From contig NZ_STGW01000010.1 in assembly GCF_004912195.1 (NCBI RefSeq), forward strand, positions 43,268-107,267: a stretch of 64,000 nt of DNA, written 5' to 3'. The stretch is from Nocardioides caeni (GTDB taxonomy: Bacteria; Actinomycetota; Actinomycetes; Propionibacteriales; Nocardioidaceae). Both the position numbers and the translations under genes were made by a program. Numbering within the stretch: position 1 is the first letter of the stretch; the number at the start of each line of letters is the position of its first letter. The notes beneath the pieces are model-generated. The model searched no databases. It had not been told where the DNA came from and saw nothing but the letters and a program-made list of their open reading frames with translations. Positions 41,393-49,504 of this stretch are shown here, one piece after another.

Positions 41393-41983
41393 TCAGGCGA
41401 GAGCGGTACGGGCGTCGGCGACCGTCGCGTCGAAGTGCTCGTTGAAGGTGTGGCTGGTGTCCTGGGCCGTGCGGTCCAGGGCGTCGTCGAAGCAGGTCAG
41501 CAGGAGGCGGAGCATCAGGCGGATGCGGACCTCCGGGAAGTCGGCGCCCTCGCGCTGGCGGACAGCGTCGCCGAGCAGCTCGGCGGCCCCCTCGAAGCGC
41601 TCGTGCACCAAAGCGATGAGGCGCGGCTCGGTGATGATCGCCTCGCGGATCGCGGTGATCGCGAGGTCCGGGGTCGTCTTCTCGGCCGTGACCTCGTGGG
41701 CCATCAGCACCAGGTCGTCGAAGAGGTGACCGGTCGGTCCGCCCCCGACGAAGGTCTCGATGTGGGCGGGGTCGATCTCGATCTCGGGCCCGAGGATGAC
41801 CTCGGCCTTGCCGGCGAAGTAGTTGAACACCGTGCGGCGGGAGACGTCGGCCGCAGCGGCGAGGTCCTCCATCGTCCAGTTGTCGAAGCCGTGGTCGAGG
41901 GTGAGCTGCACGGCGCACGCCTGCAAGCGGTGCGCGGTCTCGAGACGCTTGGCCTCTCGACGGTTGATGCACAGCTCGGTCAT
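41393..41983 (-). CDS. TetR family regulator of the second MmpL gene
   Basis: A 196-residue TetR protein. The DNA-binding part is RLETAHRLQACAVQLTLDHGFDNWTMEDLAAAADVSRRTVFNYFAGKAEVILG. ATG 41983 is used; an ATG at 42010 would lie inside the operator. It is followed by the MmpL gene after 54 bp and preceded by nested inverted repeats of TGCACT, so it probably represses its own operon. The MmpL partnership implies that the ligand is something exported, such as a lipid or toxicant. Confidence 0.87.
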   Translation of the reverse strand: MTELCINRREAKRLETAHRLQACAVQLTLDHGFDNWTMEDLAAAADVSRRTVFNYFAGKAEVILGPEIEIDPAHIETFVGGGPTGHLFDDLVLMAHEVTAEKTTPDLAITAIREAIITEPRLIALVHERFEGAAELLGDAVRQREGADFPEVRIRLMLRLLLTCFDDALDRTAQDTSHTFNEHFDATVADARTALA

Positions 41984-41985
41984 AG

Positions 41986-42019
41986 AGTGCATCTTTGCAT
42001 CGAAATGCACTTCAGTGCA
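41986..42019. promoter_or_regulatory. Nested inverted repeats upstream of the TetR-MmpL operon
   Basis: TGCACT-TC-AGTGCA (42006-42019) is a perfect 14-bp palindrome. It overlaps a second inverted repeat, AGTGCAT-N12-ATGCACT (41986-42011), that touches the TetR start. Both lie in the only AT-richer stretch of the region, upstream of ATG 41983. Confidence 0.65.
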
Positions 42020-42101
42020 ACTTTGTGACCCCCCTCACATCCTGCGGAGCCCGGGCTGGTGGGCTAGCGTTCGGTCCATCTCCGGCACAGGGAGGGTTCT
42101 C

Positions 42102-42599
42102 GTGAGCATCTACGTCGTCCTCGGCATCGCGGGTCTCGTCGTGCTCGCGCTCTCCCTCCTGGTCGGCGACCTGCTCGACGGCGCCTGGGACGCACTCGAG
42201 GCGGACTGGATCTCGACCGCCGCGATCGGCGGCTTCGTCTCGGCCTTCGGGTTCGCCGGCGCGGCCGCGGACGGGGCAGATCTGGCGACACCGCTGACGC
42301 TCGCCATCGCCGGCGGCTCCGGCGTCGTCGTCGCCTGGTTCGCGTGGTGGCTGACCCGGCTGGTCAAGGACGGCCCCAGCGACGGCACCGTCTCGATCTC
42401 CGACGCGGTCGGTCTCCGCGCACAGGTCATCACCTCGATCCCCGGTGAGGGCTACGGCGTCGTGCGCGTCAACGTCGGCGGTCACACCCTGCAACTCAAC
42501 GCCTCCGCCGCCCTCCCGATCGAGGCGGGGCGCGAGGTCGACGTCACCGGCGTCCTGTCCCCGACCGCCGTCAACGTCACCGAGGTGTGGCGCCCCTGA
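42102..42599 (+). CDS. NfeD-like membrane protein
   Basis: A 165-residue protein: two or three N-terminal membrane helices (YVVLGIAGLVVLALSLLVGDLL, AIGGFVSAFGFAGAAADG, LAIAGGSGVVVAWFAWWLTRLV) and a C-terminal OB-fold-like domain (LRAQVITSIPGEGYGVVRVNVGGHTLQLNASAALPIEAGREVDVTGVLSPTAVNVTEVW). This is the short NfeD layout, and NfeD genes normally precede flotillin genes, as here. GTG 42102 has GGGAGGG upstream. It probably helps organise flotillin in the membrane. Confidence 0.8.
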   Translation: MSIYVVLGIAGLVVLALSLLVGDLLDGAWDALEADWISTAAIGGFVSAFGFAGAAADGADLATPLTLAIAGGSGVVVAWFAWWLTRLVKDGPSDGTVSISDAVGLRAQVITSIPGEGYGVVRVNVGGHTLQLNASAALPIEAGREVDVTGVLSPTAVNVTEVWRP

Positions 42600-42668
42600 C
42601 CACGGGGCAGGTCACCTGCCTCGGGTCCCGAACGTCCGACCGCCCGCCCACGAACGAAAGTCGACACC

Positions 42669-44192
42669 ATGTCCTCAGCCATCTGGCTGCCGCTCGCCGG
42701 CATCGTCGTCCTCCTGGTCCTCCTCGTGCTGCTGGTCACCAGCCGCTACAAGGTCGCCGGTCCCAACCAGGCCTTCATCGTCACCGGCCGCAAGGGCAAG
42801 GCGGTGATCAACCCGGAGACCGGTGAGCTGTCGACCGACCTGTCGGGCCAGAAGGTCGTCCTCGGCGGCGGTGTCTTCGTCATCCCGTTCGTGCAGAAGC
42901 TCGCCACCATGGACCTGTCCAGCCGACGGATCTCCGTGCAGATCCGCGGCGCCGTGTCCGGGCAGGGCATCAAGCTCAACCTGGACGGCGTCGCCATCGT
43001 CAAGGTGGGCGGCAACGCCGACCAGATCCGGCTCTCCGCGCAGCGCTTCCTCTCCCAGCAGGCCGACATCGAGCCCTTCACCCAGGAGGTGCTCGCCGGT
43101 GCCCTGCGCTCGATCGTCGGCGGCCTCACCGTCGAGCAGATCATCCGGGACCGCGCGGCCTTCGCCCAGCGCGTCGCCGACGAGTCGGAGAGCTCCCTGA
43201 CCGGCCAGGGCCTGATCCTCGACGCCTTCCAGATCCAGGACGTCACCGACGACGGCACCTACCTCGCCGACCTCGGCCGCCCCGAGGCCGCCCGCATCGA
43301 GCAGGCCGCCTCCATCGCCGAGGCCGAGGCTCGCCGGGCCGCCGAGCAGGCGCGGATCAAGGCCGAGGAGGAGATCGCGGTCGCCCAGCGCCAGCTCGCC
43401 CTGAAGCAGGCCGAGATCAAGTCCGAGACCGACGCCGCGGCAGCCCAGGCGGCCGCCTCCGGCCCGCTGGCCCAGGCCGACCGCGACCAAGCGATCCTGC
43501 TCGAGCAGGAGAAGGTCGCCGTACGACAGGCAGCGCTGACCGAGCGCCAGCTCGAGACCCAGGTCCGCAAGCCCGCCGACGCCGAGCGCTACCGCGTCGA
43601 GCAGGAGGCCGAGGGGCGTCGCAACTCCGAGATCGCCGCGGCGGAGGCCCGCAAGGCCGCGACCATCGCGTCCGCGGAGGCCCAGGCCGAGGAGGCCCGA
43701 CTCACCGGTGAGGCCGAGAAGTCGCGTCGTGCCGCGCTCGCCGAGGCCGAGGCCATCGAGGGCGCCAAGCGCGGTGAGGCCGAGAAGGCCCGTCGTGTCG
43801 CCGAGGCGGAGGCGACCCGGGCCGAGGGTGACGCCCAGGCCGCCGCGACCCTGGCCGTCGGCCAGGCCGAGGCGGAGGCGATGGACAAGCGGGCCGAGGC
43901 GTTCGCGCACTACAACGACGCCGCCGTCCTGCAGATGCTGATCGAGGTGCTCCCGCAGATCGCCCGTGAGGTGGCCTCCCCGATCGCCGCCATCGACCAG
44001 CTGACGGTGCTCTCCACCGACGGCGCCGGCGCCCTGCCCAAGCAGGTCACCGACAACGTCGTGCAGACCCTGCAGATGCTCAAGACCTCCACCGGCCTCG
44101 ACCTCGAGTCGCTCATCCACCGCTCCGTCGAGCGGGCCGCCAGCGGCATGGGTGGCCGGCCGGCCGTGGAGGCGTCGGAGGAGCAGGCCTGA
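42669..44192 (+). CDS. Flotillin / SPFH-domain protein
   Basis: A 507-residue flotillin. An N-terminal hydrophobic hairpin (IWLPLAGIVVLLVLLVLLVTSRYKVAGPNQAFIVTG) is followed by the SPFH/band-7 domain to about residue 200 and then a long Ala/Glu-rich coiled coil (residues 200-420) with many EAEAR/AEAEK repeats. The C-terminus has HYNDAAVLQMLIEVLPQIAREVASPIAAIDQLTVL, typical of flotillins. These proteins assemble membrane microdomains. ATG 42669 follows GAACGAAAG and lies 69 bp after the NfeD-like gene. Confidence 0.93.
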   Translation: MSSAIWLPLAGIVVLLVLLVLLVTSRYKVAGPNQAFIVTGRKGKAVINPETGELSTDLSGQKVVLGGGVFVIPFVQKLATMDLSSRRISVQIRGAVSGQGIKLNLDGVAIVKVGGNADQIRLSAQRFLSQQADIEPFTQEVLAGALRSIVGGLTVEQIIRDRAAFAQRVADESESSLTGQGLILDAFQIQDVTDDGTYLADLGRPEAARIEQAASIAEAEARRAAEQARIKAEEEIAVAQRQLALKQAEIKSETDAAAAQAAASGPLAQADRDQAILLEQEKVAVRQAALTERQLETQVRKPADAERYRVEQEAEGRRNSEIAAAEARKAATIASAEAQAEEARLTGEAEKSRRAALAEAEAIEGAKRGEAEKARRVAEAEATRAEGDAQAAATLAVGQAEAEAMDKRAEAFAHYNDAAVLQMLIEVLPQIAREVASPIAAIDQLTVLSTDGAGALPKQVTDNVVQTLQMLKTSTGLDLESLIHRSVERAASGMGGRPAVEASEEQA

Positions 44193-44234
44193 CCTCCCCG
44201 GTCATCGAGGAGCGAGCGTCAGCGGCGAGCCAGC

Positions 44235-44358
44235 CGGTGGTCGAGGTGCGAGGAGCGCCAGCGACGAGCCTCGAAACCACCGGGCCAACCTCCGCCAGGT
44301 GACCACAGAGGTTTCGAGGCCACTCGCTCGTTCCTCGCTCGCGGCACCTCAACCGACG
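44235..44358. repeat. Two diverged copies of a GGTTTCGAGGC-type intergenic repeat
   Basis: A copy at 44235-44283 reads CCGGTGGTCGAGGTGCGAGG... and ends GCCTCGAAACCACCGG, a long imperfect palindrome with a GAGGAGCGCCAGCGACGAG centre. A second, opposite copy at 44309-44358 starts AGAGGTTTCGAGGCCACTCG and ends GCGGCACCTCAACC. They fill the gap between the convergent flotillin and response-regulator genes and may act as terminators. Confidence 0.6.
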
Positions 44359-44362
44359 AGGG

Positions 44363-45064
44363 TCAGCCGCGGTGTGGTGACACGAGGCCGTTGTCGTAGG
44401 CGAACACGATGGCGGCGGGGCGGTCGCGCAGGTCGAGCTTGGTGAAGATCCGCCCGACGTGACTCTTCACGGTCAGCTCGGAGATGACCAGCTCGGCGGC
44501 GATCTCGCCGTTGCTGCGGCCCAGGGCCATGGCGCGCAGCACCTCGAGCTCGCGGGCGGTGAGCAGGTCGCAGGCCTCCCCCCGCCCCGACGGTACGACG
44601 ACCGGCGGCGTCGTCCGATAGCGCTCGAGCACGCGGCCGGTCACCGAGGGGTCCAGCCAGTTGCCGCCCTCCGCGACGGTGCGGACCGCGCGGATCAGGT
44701 CGTCGGCGGAGGAGTCCTTGAGCAGGAAGCCGGCGGCGCCGGCGCGGAGTGCTCCGGAGAGCATCTCGTCGTCGTCGAAGGTCGTCAGCACCAGCACGGG
44801 CGGGCCGTCGCCGCGGGCGGTCAGCTCGGCGGTCGCGGTGATCCCGTCGACGACCCGCATCCGCAGGTCCATCACGACGACGTCCGCCGCGGTGGTGGCC
44901 AACAGCGTGGGCAGCTCGGAGCCGTCGGTGCACTCGCCGACCACCTCGAAGCCGTCGCGCCGGCGCAGGATCCGGCGCAGGCCGGAGCGGACCAGCTCCT
45001 GGTCGTCGACCAGGACGACCCGGATCAGTCTGGCCAGCCCCGTCGTCGAGGTCTCGGTGCTCAT
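44363..45064 (-). CDS. LuxR/NarL-type response regulator
   Basis: A 233-residue response regulator. The receiver has VVLVDDQELVRSG, the phospho-acceptor Asp in DVVVMDLRMRVVDG, Thr in LVLTTFDDD and Lys in FLLKDSSADDL. The LuxR domain is LTARELEVLRAMALGRSNGEIAAELVISELTVKSHVGRIFTKLDLRDR. ATG 45064 overlaps the kinase stop, so both are translated together. The 12-residue N-terminal extension before VVLVDD is unusual but short. Targets are unknown. Confidence 0.93.
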   Translation of the reverse strand: MSTETSTTGLARLIRVVLVDDQELVRSGLRRILRRRDGFEVVGECTDGSELPTLLATTAADVVVMDLRMRVVDGITATAELTARGDGPPVLVLTTFDDDEMLSGALRAGAAGFLLKDSSADDLIRAVRTVAEGGNWLDPSVTGRVLERYRTTPPVVVPSGRGEACDLLTARELEVLRAMALGRSNGEIAAELVISELTVKSHVGRIFTKLDLRDRPAAIVFAYDNGLVSPHRG

Positions 45065-46335
45065 GCCGTCCGCGCCTGCCCGAGGGAGCCGACGGTGCGA
45101 CCGCACGGCAGCTCGAAGGCACGCCCGCGGGGCGCGGCTCCCAGGCGCACGTCGACGACCCAGTCCTCGCCGTCGGGCCCGGCCGTGAACGCGGCACCGA
45201 GCTGTCCGGCGCGCGCGTGCATGCCGGCGAGGCCCGATCCGGCGCCGTCGCCGCGTGGTCGGCCCGCGGGCAGCGGGTTGCGGACCTGGAGGCGGGACCC
45301 GGAGCGGGTGACGGCGAGCCGCACGAGCACCGGCCCGCCGGCGCCGTGCTTGGCGACGTTGGCGAGTGACTCCTGGGCGATGCGATAGAGACCGAGCCCG
45401 GTGGCGGCCGACAGCGCGGCGGGGTCGCCCTGCTCGTCGTACTCGACGGGCAGGCCGGCCGCGGACACCTGCGCGACGAGGGCGCCGATGTCGGCGGCGA
45501 CGGGCAGCGCTACCCGCTCGCTCGGGCCCTGCGCCATCGTGCTCACGGTGCGACGGATGTCGGCCATCGCCTGCCGGCCCACGCTCTCGGCGTCGGCGAG
45601 CGCGGCGTCGACCTCAGCGGCGGCCCGCGCGGCCTCGGCGACGTCGGGCGCGTCGGTGACGTCGCGCAGGGCGTGCCGGGCGCCGGTGACCTGGAGCAGG
45701 GAGACGCTCAGCGAGTGCGCCACGAGGTCGTGGATCTCGCGGGCGATCCGCTCCCGCTCGGCGGTCGTCGCCTGGTCCCAGGCCCGGGCGCGCGCCTGCC
45801 GCTCCGCCGCCAGTGCCCGCATCTGCCACCACAGCATGGCCCCGACCACCGCCCCGAGGGTGACCTCGAGGAGATAGACGCCGGGATCGGCCAGACCGAC
45901 CGTCGCGGTCGTGACGACGATGACGACGGCGCTCACGATCGCCGTCAGCCCCCCGGGGAGGACACCGTCACGCGCGACGGCCTCGGCGGAGAGCAGCGCG
46001 AGGATCGCCGGCGCCAGGTCGATGCCGGAGGTCACCGGTGTCGCCATGAGGAGGACCGCGGCGAGGAGCGTGCCGAGCCCGTCGAGCCACCAGGGCAGCC
46101 ACCCGCCGAGCAGCAGGTGGATGACCGGGGAGATCGCGACGAGCAGGACGGTCGCGACCAGCGGTGTCGGCGTCCACAGGGCGTCGCGCTGGGCGAGCGC
46201 CACGAGGACGGCGACGAGCTGTCCGACCACGCACACGGTGGGGATCCACCACGGATAGAGGATGCCGCGCCGCGCCATCGACGACTCGATGCGGGCGTGC
46301 AGCCTCGCGTCGACGTCACGGATCCAGCGCAGCAT
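45061..46335 (-). CDS. NarL-type sensor histidine kinase
   Basis: A 424-residue membrane kinase. Six or so hydrophobic segments (residues 25-160) form the input domain, followed by HisKA_3 with the phospho-His in ERERIAREIHDLVAHSLSVSLLQVTGARHAL and an ATPase domain (YRIAQESLANVAKHGAGG, GSGLAGMHARAGQLG). ATG 46335 is proposed because TACGCT ends about seven bases upstream, giving a leaderless mRNA; an ATG at 46371 lies upstream of that box. It is divergent from the P450 operon. Such kinases often respond to envelope or cell-wall stress. Confidence 0.88.
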   Translation of the reverse strand: MLRWIRDVDARLHARIESSMARRGILYPWWIPTVCVVGQLVAVLVALAQRDALWTPTPLVATVLLVAISPVIHLLLGGWLPWWLDGLGTLLAAVLLMATPVTSGIDLAPAILALLSAEAVARDGVLPGGLTAIVSAVVIVVTTATVGLADPGVYLLEVTLGAVVGAMLWWQMRALAAERQARARAWDQATTAERERIAREIHDLVAHSLSVSLLQVTGARHALRDVTDAPDVAEAARAAAEVDAALADAESVGRQAMADIRRTVSTMAQGPSERVALPVAADIGALVAQVSAAGLPVEYDEQGDPAALSAATGLGLYRIAQESLANVAKHGAGGPVLVRLAVTRSGSRLQVRNPLPAGRPRGDGAGSGLAGMHARAGQLGAAFTAGPDGEDWVVDVRLGAAPRGRAFELPCGRTVGSLGQARTA

Positions 46336-46520
46336 GCCCACCAGCGTAGGGATCGCAGTCGCCGCGGTCATCCGGCCAGGGCAGGCGACGGCCTCCTCCC
46401 CAGGTAGGAGACCCGAGGGTCGCGATTGCCTGCTGTCGACCGATGCCCGCGGGGTCGGCGGATCCGTAGCGTCGTCGCTGTCACACCAACGACACCACAG
46501 CCGAGAGGTCGGTGAGGACG

Positions 46521-46841
46521 ATGACCTGGACCGAGACGCACCGCCGCTGGCAGATCCTGCGTGCCGTCGAGGAGCTGCTCAACCAGCAGCTGCTCGACGG
46601 AGAGGCGCCGCGACTGCCCTGGACCCCGGAGTACGACGAGCTGTTCGGCGACCGCGCCGGACTGATCGCCGCGCTCCGCTACCGGTGGGAGCTGGCCGCG
46701 AGCACGCAGCTGGACCAGCAGCTGCCCGAGCACGTCGTCGAGGAGCAGCGCCACCGGCTCCTGCTGCGCTCGCGCGGAGTGCTGCGGTTGCTGGACACGG
46801 TGCCGCCCGCGGGGGAGGGTGTGACGCGTGTCGTCGCCTGA
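46521..46841 (+). CDS. Small hypothetical protein before the P450 gene
   Basis: A 106-residue protein starting at ATG 46521 (GTGAGG just upstream; a GTG at 46512 is an alternative). It is rich in Leu, Gln, Arg and Trp, with helical stretches WQILRAVEELLNQQLLDG, YDELFGDRAGLIAALRYRWELAASTQL and VVEEQRHRLLLRSRGVLRLLDTV. I recognise no family and see no signal or membrane segment. Its stop lies 11 bases inside the P450 start, so it belongs to the P450 operon and may be an accessory protein. Confidence 0.65.
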   Translation: MTWTETHRRWQILRAVEELLNQQLLDGEAPRLPWTPEYDELFGDRAGLIAALRYRWELAASTQLDQQLPEHVVEEQRHRLLLRSRGVLRLLDTVPPAGEGVTRVVA

Positions 46842-48222
46842 CCCCCGCGCCCTGCCGGCCCCCGCGGCGTCCCGTCGCGGCCGGACGCGGGAGCTCCTCG
46901 ACACGCCGCGGTCGTTCGCGGCGTGGACCCTGGCCCACGGCCTGCAGCGGGCCCTGATCCAGCGCGGTGCGCGCAAGGGCGACCTGATCAGCCGGATGGT
47001 GATGGACCCCTCCCTGCGCGCCGACCCGTTCGCTGCCTACGAGGAGCTGCGCGGCCGGGGCGTCATCAGCGCCAACGGACTGATCTCGGCCAGCGTCGAC
47101 CACGCCGTGTGCAACGAGGTCCTCCGCAACGACGCCTTCGGCACCGCCGGCGGCCAGGGCGAGCTGCCCAAGCCGCTGCAGTGGCTGCACCACAAGGTCA
47201 TCGACCCCGACACCCTCGGTCCGGTCGACCCGCCGTCGATGCTCGCCGTCGACCCGCCCCTGCACACCCGCTATCGCAAGCAGGTCGCGCGGGCGTTCAC
47301 CGCCCGCAAGGTCGGCCGGATGGGCGACCGCGTCGAGGACGTCGCCGCGGCCCTGCTCGACGACATCGCCGCCGCGGGCGCCGACGACTTCGACCTCATC
47401 GACCGCTACGCCTCCCAGCTGCCGGTGACCGTGATCGCCGACCTGCTCGGCGTGCCCGAGAGGGACCGCGGGCGGCTGCTCGAGCTGGGCAACGAGGCCG
47501 CGATCACCCTCGACCCGGGCCTGACCTGGCCGCAGTTCCGGCAGGCCGAGCGGGCGCTGCGGGAGATGCACACCTGGTTCCGCGGACACGTGGAGTCGCT
47601 GATCGCGAACCCCGGCGACGACCTCATCAGCCAGCTGGTGCTGCTCGACGGCGACGACCGGCTCGACCCCGTCGAGCTGCACCAGGTCGGGCTCCTCGTG
47701 CTCGCTGCCGGCTTCGAGACCACGGTCAACCTGATCGGCAACGCGGTCGCGCTGCTCGACCGCCACCCCGACCAGCTGCAGTGGCTGCTGGCCCACCCCG
47801 ACGGCTGGGGCAACGCGGTCGACGAGGTGCTGCGACACCAGTCGCCCGTGCAGCTCACGCTGCGGATCGCCCTGCGCGACACCGAGGTGGCCGGCAAGCA
47901 CTTCGCGCCGGGCCACGGGATCCTGCTCTACCTCGGTGGCGCCAACCGCGACCCCGCCGTGTTCACGGACCCCGACGACTTCGACGTGACCCGCGACAAC
48001 GCCGACGCGCACCTGGCCTTCTCCGCGGGCGTGCACTACTGCCTCGGGGCCAGCCTGGCGCGGCTCGAGGCCGCCGTCGCGCTGCGCGCGCTCTATGAGC
48101 GCTTCGGTGACCTGCACGTGAGCGGCACGCCCGAGCGGCGCCCGACCCGGGTCCTGCGCGGCTACGAGCGGCTGCCCGTGCGGGCGTCCGTGACTTCCCG
48201 GGAAGCGGTCAACAGCGGCTGA
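46828..48222 (+). CDS. Cytochrome P450
   Basis: A 464-residue bacterial P450. The oxygen-binding I-helix motif AGFETTVNL lies near residues 293-301, the ExxR pair in DEVLRHQSP, and the haem loop FSAGVHYCLGASLARLE, with the thiolate Cys near residue 404. It is about 50 residues longer than typical bacterial P450s because of an N-terminal extension with DTPRSFAAWTLAHGLQRALIQRGARKG. Redox partners are not adjacent; the ferredoxin at 51017 is the nearest candidate. GTG 46828 overlaps the small upstream gene. The substrate is unknown. Confidence 0.94.
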   Translation: MSSPDPRALPAPAASRRGRTRELLDTPRSFAAWTLAHGLQRALIQRGARKGDLISRMVMDPSLRADPFAAYEELRGRGVISANGLISASVDHAVCNEVLRNDAFGTAGGQGELPKPLQWLHHKVIDPDTLGPVDPPSMLAVDPPLHTRYRKQVARAFTARKVGRMGDRVEDVAAALLDDIAAAGADDFDLIDRYASQLPVTVIADLLGVPERDRGRLLELGNEAAITLDPGLTWPQFRQAERALREMHTWFRGHVESLIANPGDDLISQLVLLDGDDRLDPVELHQVGLLVLAAGFETTVNLIGNAVALLDRHPDQLQWLLAHPDGWGNAVDEVLRHQSPVQLTLRIALRDTEVAGKHFAPGHGILLYLGGANRDPAVFTDPDDFDVTRDNADAHLAFSAGVHYCLGASLARLEAAVALRALYERFGDLHVSGTPERRPTRVLRGYERLPVRASVTSREAVNSG

Positions 48223-48243
48223 TCTCACCACTAGGGTGCGAGC

Positions 48244-49398
48244 GTGTCGCACCTCGAGCCGGCCAAGCCCGGCGCCGGCCGCTTGGCCACCGCTGCCCTG
48301 GCCGCCCTCGTCGTCGCCCTGCTGGTCGGCGCCTTCTGGTGGACCGGCCGCGACGGCGACCCGCAGCAGGCCACGGCTCCCGACCCGAGCGCCACGGCGT
48401 CCGGCCCGCCCGCCGCGACCGAGTCGGCCGGCCGCACGGGCGCGGACGACCCGACCCGGGCCACCCGCCCCGCGGACCCGGCACCGTCGGACCTGCCGGT
48501 CATCCCGGAGCTGCCGAAGGACGCGCGTGTGGTCGTCGTGTCGATCGACGGCCTGGCGTCGTACGCCGTGACGGAGGAGCTGACCCCCGTCCTGAAGGGG
48601 CTGCTCGACTCCGGCGCCGGCACCCTCAACGCCCGCACCGCCGTCGAGATGACGGTGACGCTGCCCAACCACACCGGCATGGTGACCGGGCGCCCGATCC
48701 TCACCGCGCTCGGCGGGCACGGCGTCACGTGGAACGACCCGACGTCGCAGAACGTGCGCTCCGGCGTCGACTCGGTGTTCACGACCATCGCGGCGGCCGG
48801 GGGCGAGAGCGCGGTCTTCACCGGCAAGGAGAAGTTCGAGATGTGGGGCCGGTCCTGGCCGGGCACCATCGACGAGCTGGTGGTCGACGAGTCGCTCGAC
48901 GCGCTGACCGACGCGACCGTCACCGATCTCCAGCAGCACCGGCGCGACCTCGTCTTCTTCCACATCGCCGAGACCGACGTCGCCGGACACGCCCACGGCT
49001 GGGGATCCCCGGCCTACGAGGACGCCGTCCGTCGCGCCGACTCGGCGCTGGGACAGGTGGTGCAGACCATCGAGGCGGACCCCCGGCGGGCCCGCGAGAC
49101 CATCGTCGTCGTCACCGCCGACCACGGCGGACTGCGCGGCCAGAAGCGGCATGGCGACGCCGGCGCGGCCGAGGACTACACGATCCCGTTCGTGGTGTGG
49201 GGCCCCGGCGTCGTCCACGGCGACCTCTACCGGCTCAACGCCGACGACTACGCCGATCCGGGCAGCGGCCAGCCGTCGTACGACGGACCGCGACCCGTCC
49301 GCAACGCCTCGGTCGCCAACCTGGTGACCCGCCTGCTGGGCCTCGGGGCGGTGCCCGGCAGCCTCATCGACACCGACCAGGACCTCGACCTCCGCTGA
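48244..49398 (+). CDS. Membrane-anchored alkaline-phosphatase-superfamily phosphodiesterase
   Basis: A 384-residue exported enzyme. One N-terminal membrane helix (LATAALAALVVALLVGAFWW) is followed by a disordered Ala/Pro/Thr/Asp-rich linker (35-95) and then the catalytic domain of the nucleotide pyrophosphatase/phosphodiesterase type. Metal and nucleophile motifs are VVSIDGL, EMTVTLPNHTGMVTGR (Thr nucleophile, Asn), HIAETDVAGHAHGWGS and VTADHGG. It would hydrolyse a phosphodiester or phosphonate outside the membrane. TAGGGT ends six bases before GTG 48244, so it is probably leaderless. Confidence 0.87.
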   Translation: MSHLEPAKPGAGRLATAALAALVVALLVGAFWWTGRDGDPQQATAPDPSATASGPPAATESAGRTGADDPTRATRPADPAPSDLPVIPELPKDARVVVVSIDGLASYAVTEELTPVLKGLLDSGAGTLNARTAVEMTVTLPNHTGMVTGRPILTALGGHGVTWNDPTSQNVRSGVDSVFTTIAAAGGESAVFTGKEKFEMWGRSWPGTIDELVVDESLDALTDATVTDLQQHRRDLVFFHIAETDVAGHAHGWGSPAYEDAVRRADSALGQVVQTIEADPRRARETIVVVTADHGGLRGQKRHGDAGAAEDYTIPFVVWGPGVVHGDLYRLNADDYADPGSGQPSYDGPRPVRNASVANLVTRLLGLGAVPGSLIDTDQDLDLR

Positions 49399-49420
49399 CC
49401 ACGCCCGCCGGCGGAACTTT

Positions 49421-49470
49421 ACAAGTACCTTCCTCTTGTCAAACGGGCTTTACAAGTCGTACCGTCTTGT
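49421..49470. promoter_or_regulatory. Two tandem ACAAG-N9-CTTGT operators of the alkB operon
   Basis: ACAAG-N9-CTTGT occurs at 49421-49439 and again at 49452-49470, exactly 31 bp apart (three helical turns). Flanking bases extend the match to TTTACAAG ... CTTGTCAA. A -35 TTGTCA (49436-49441) and a -10 TACCGT (49460-49465) lie between and within them, so a bound repressor would block transcription. The TetR protein at 51315 is the obvious ligand. Confidence 0.75.
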
Positions 49471-49504
49471 CAAGCGGCGACGCGGCCGCGCGAGGAGGCA
49501 CACC

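Noticed and set aside
39317..42028. Rightward open frame of 903 codons opposite the second MmpL gene
   Set aside because: Antisense shadow of a full-length MmpL and a TetR gene; no recognisable domain.
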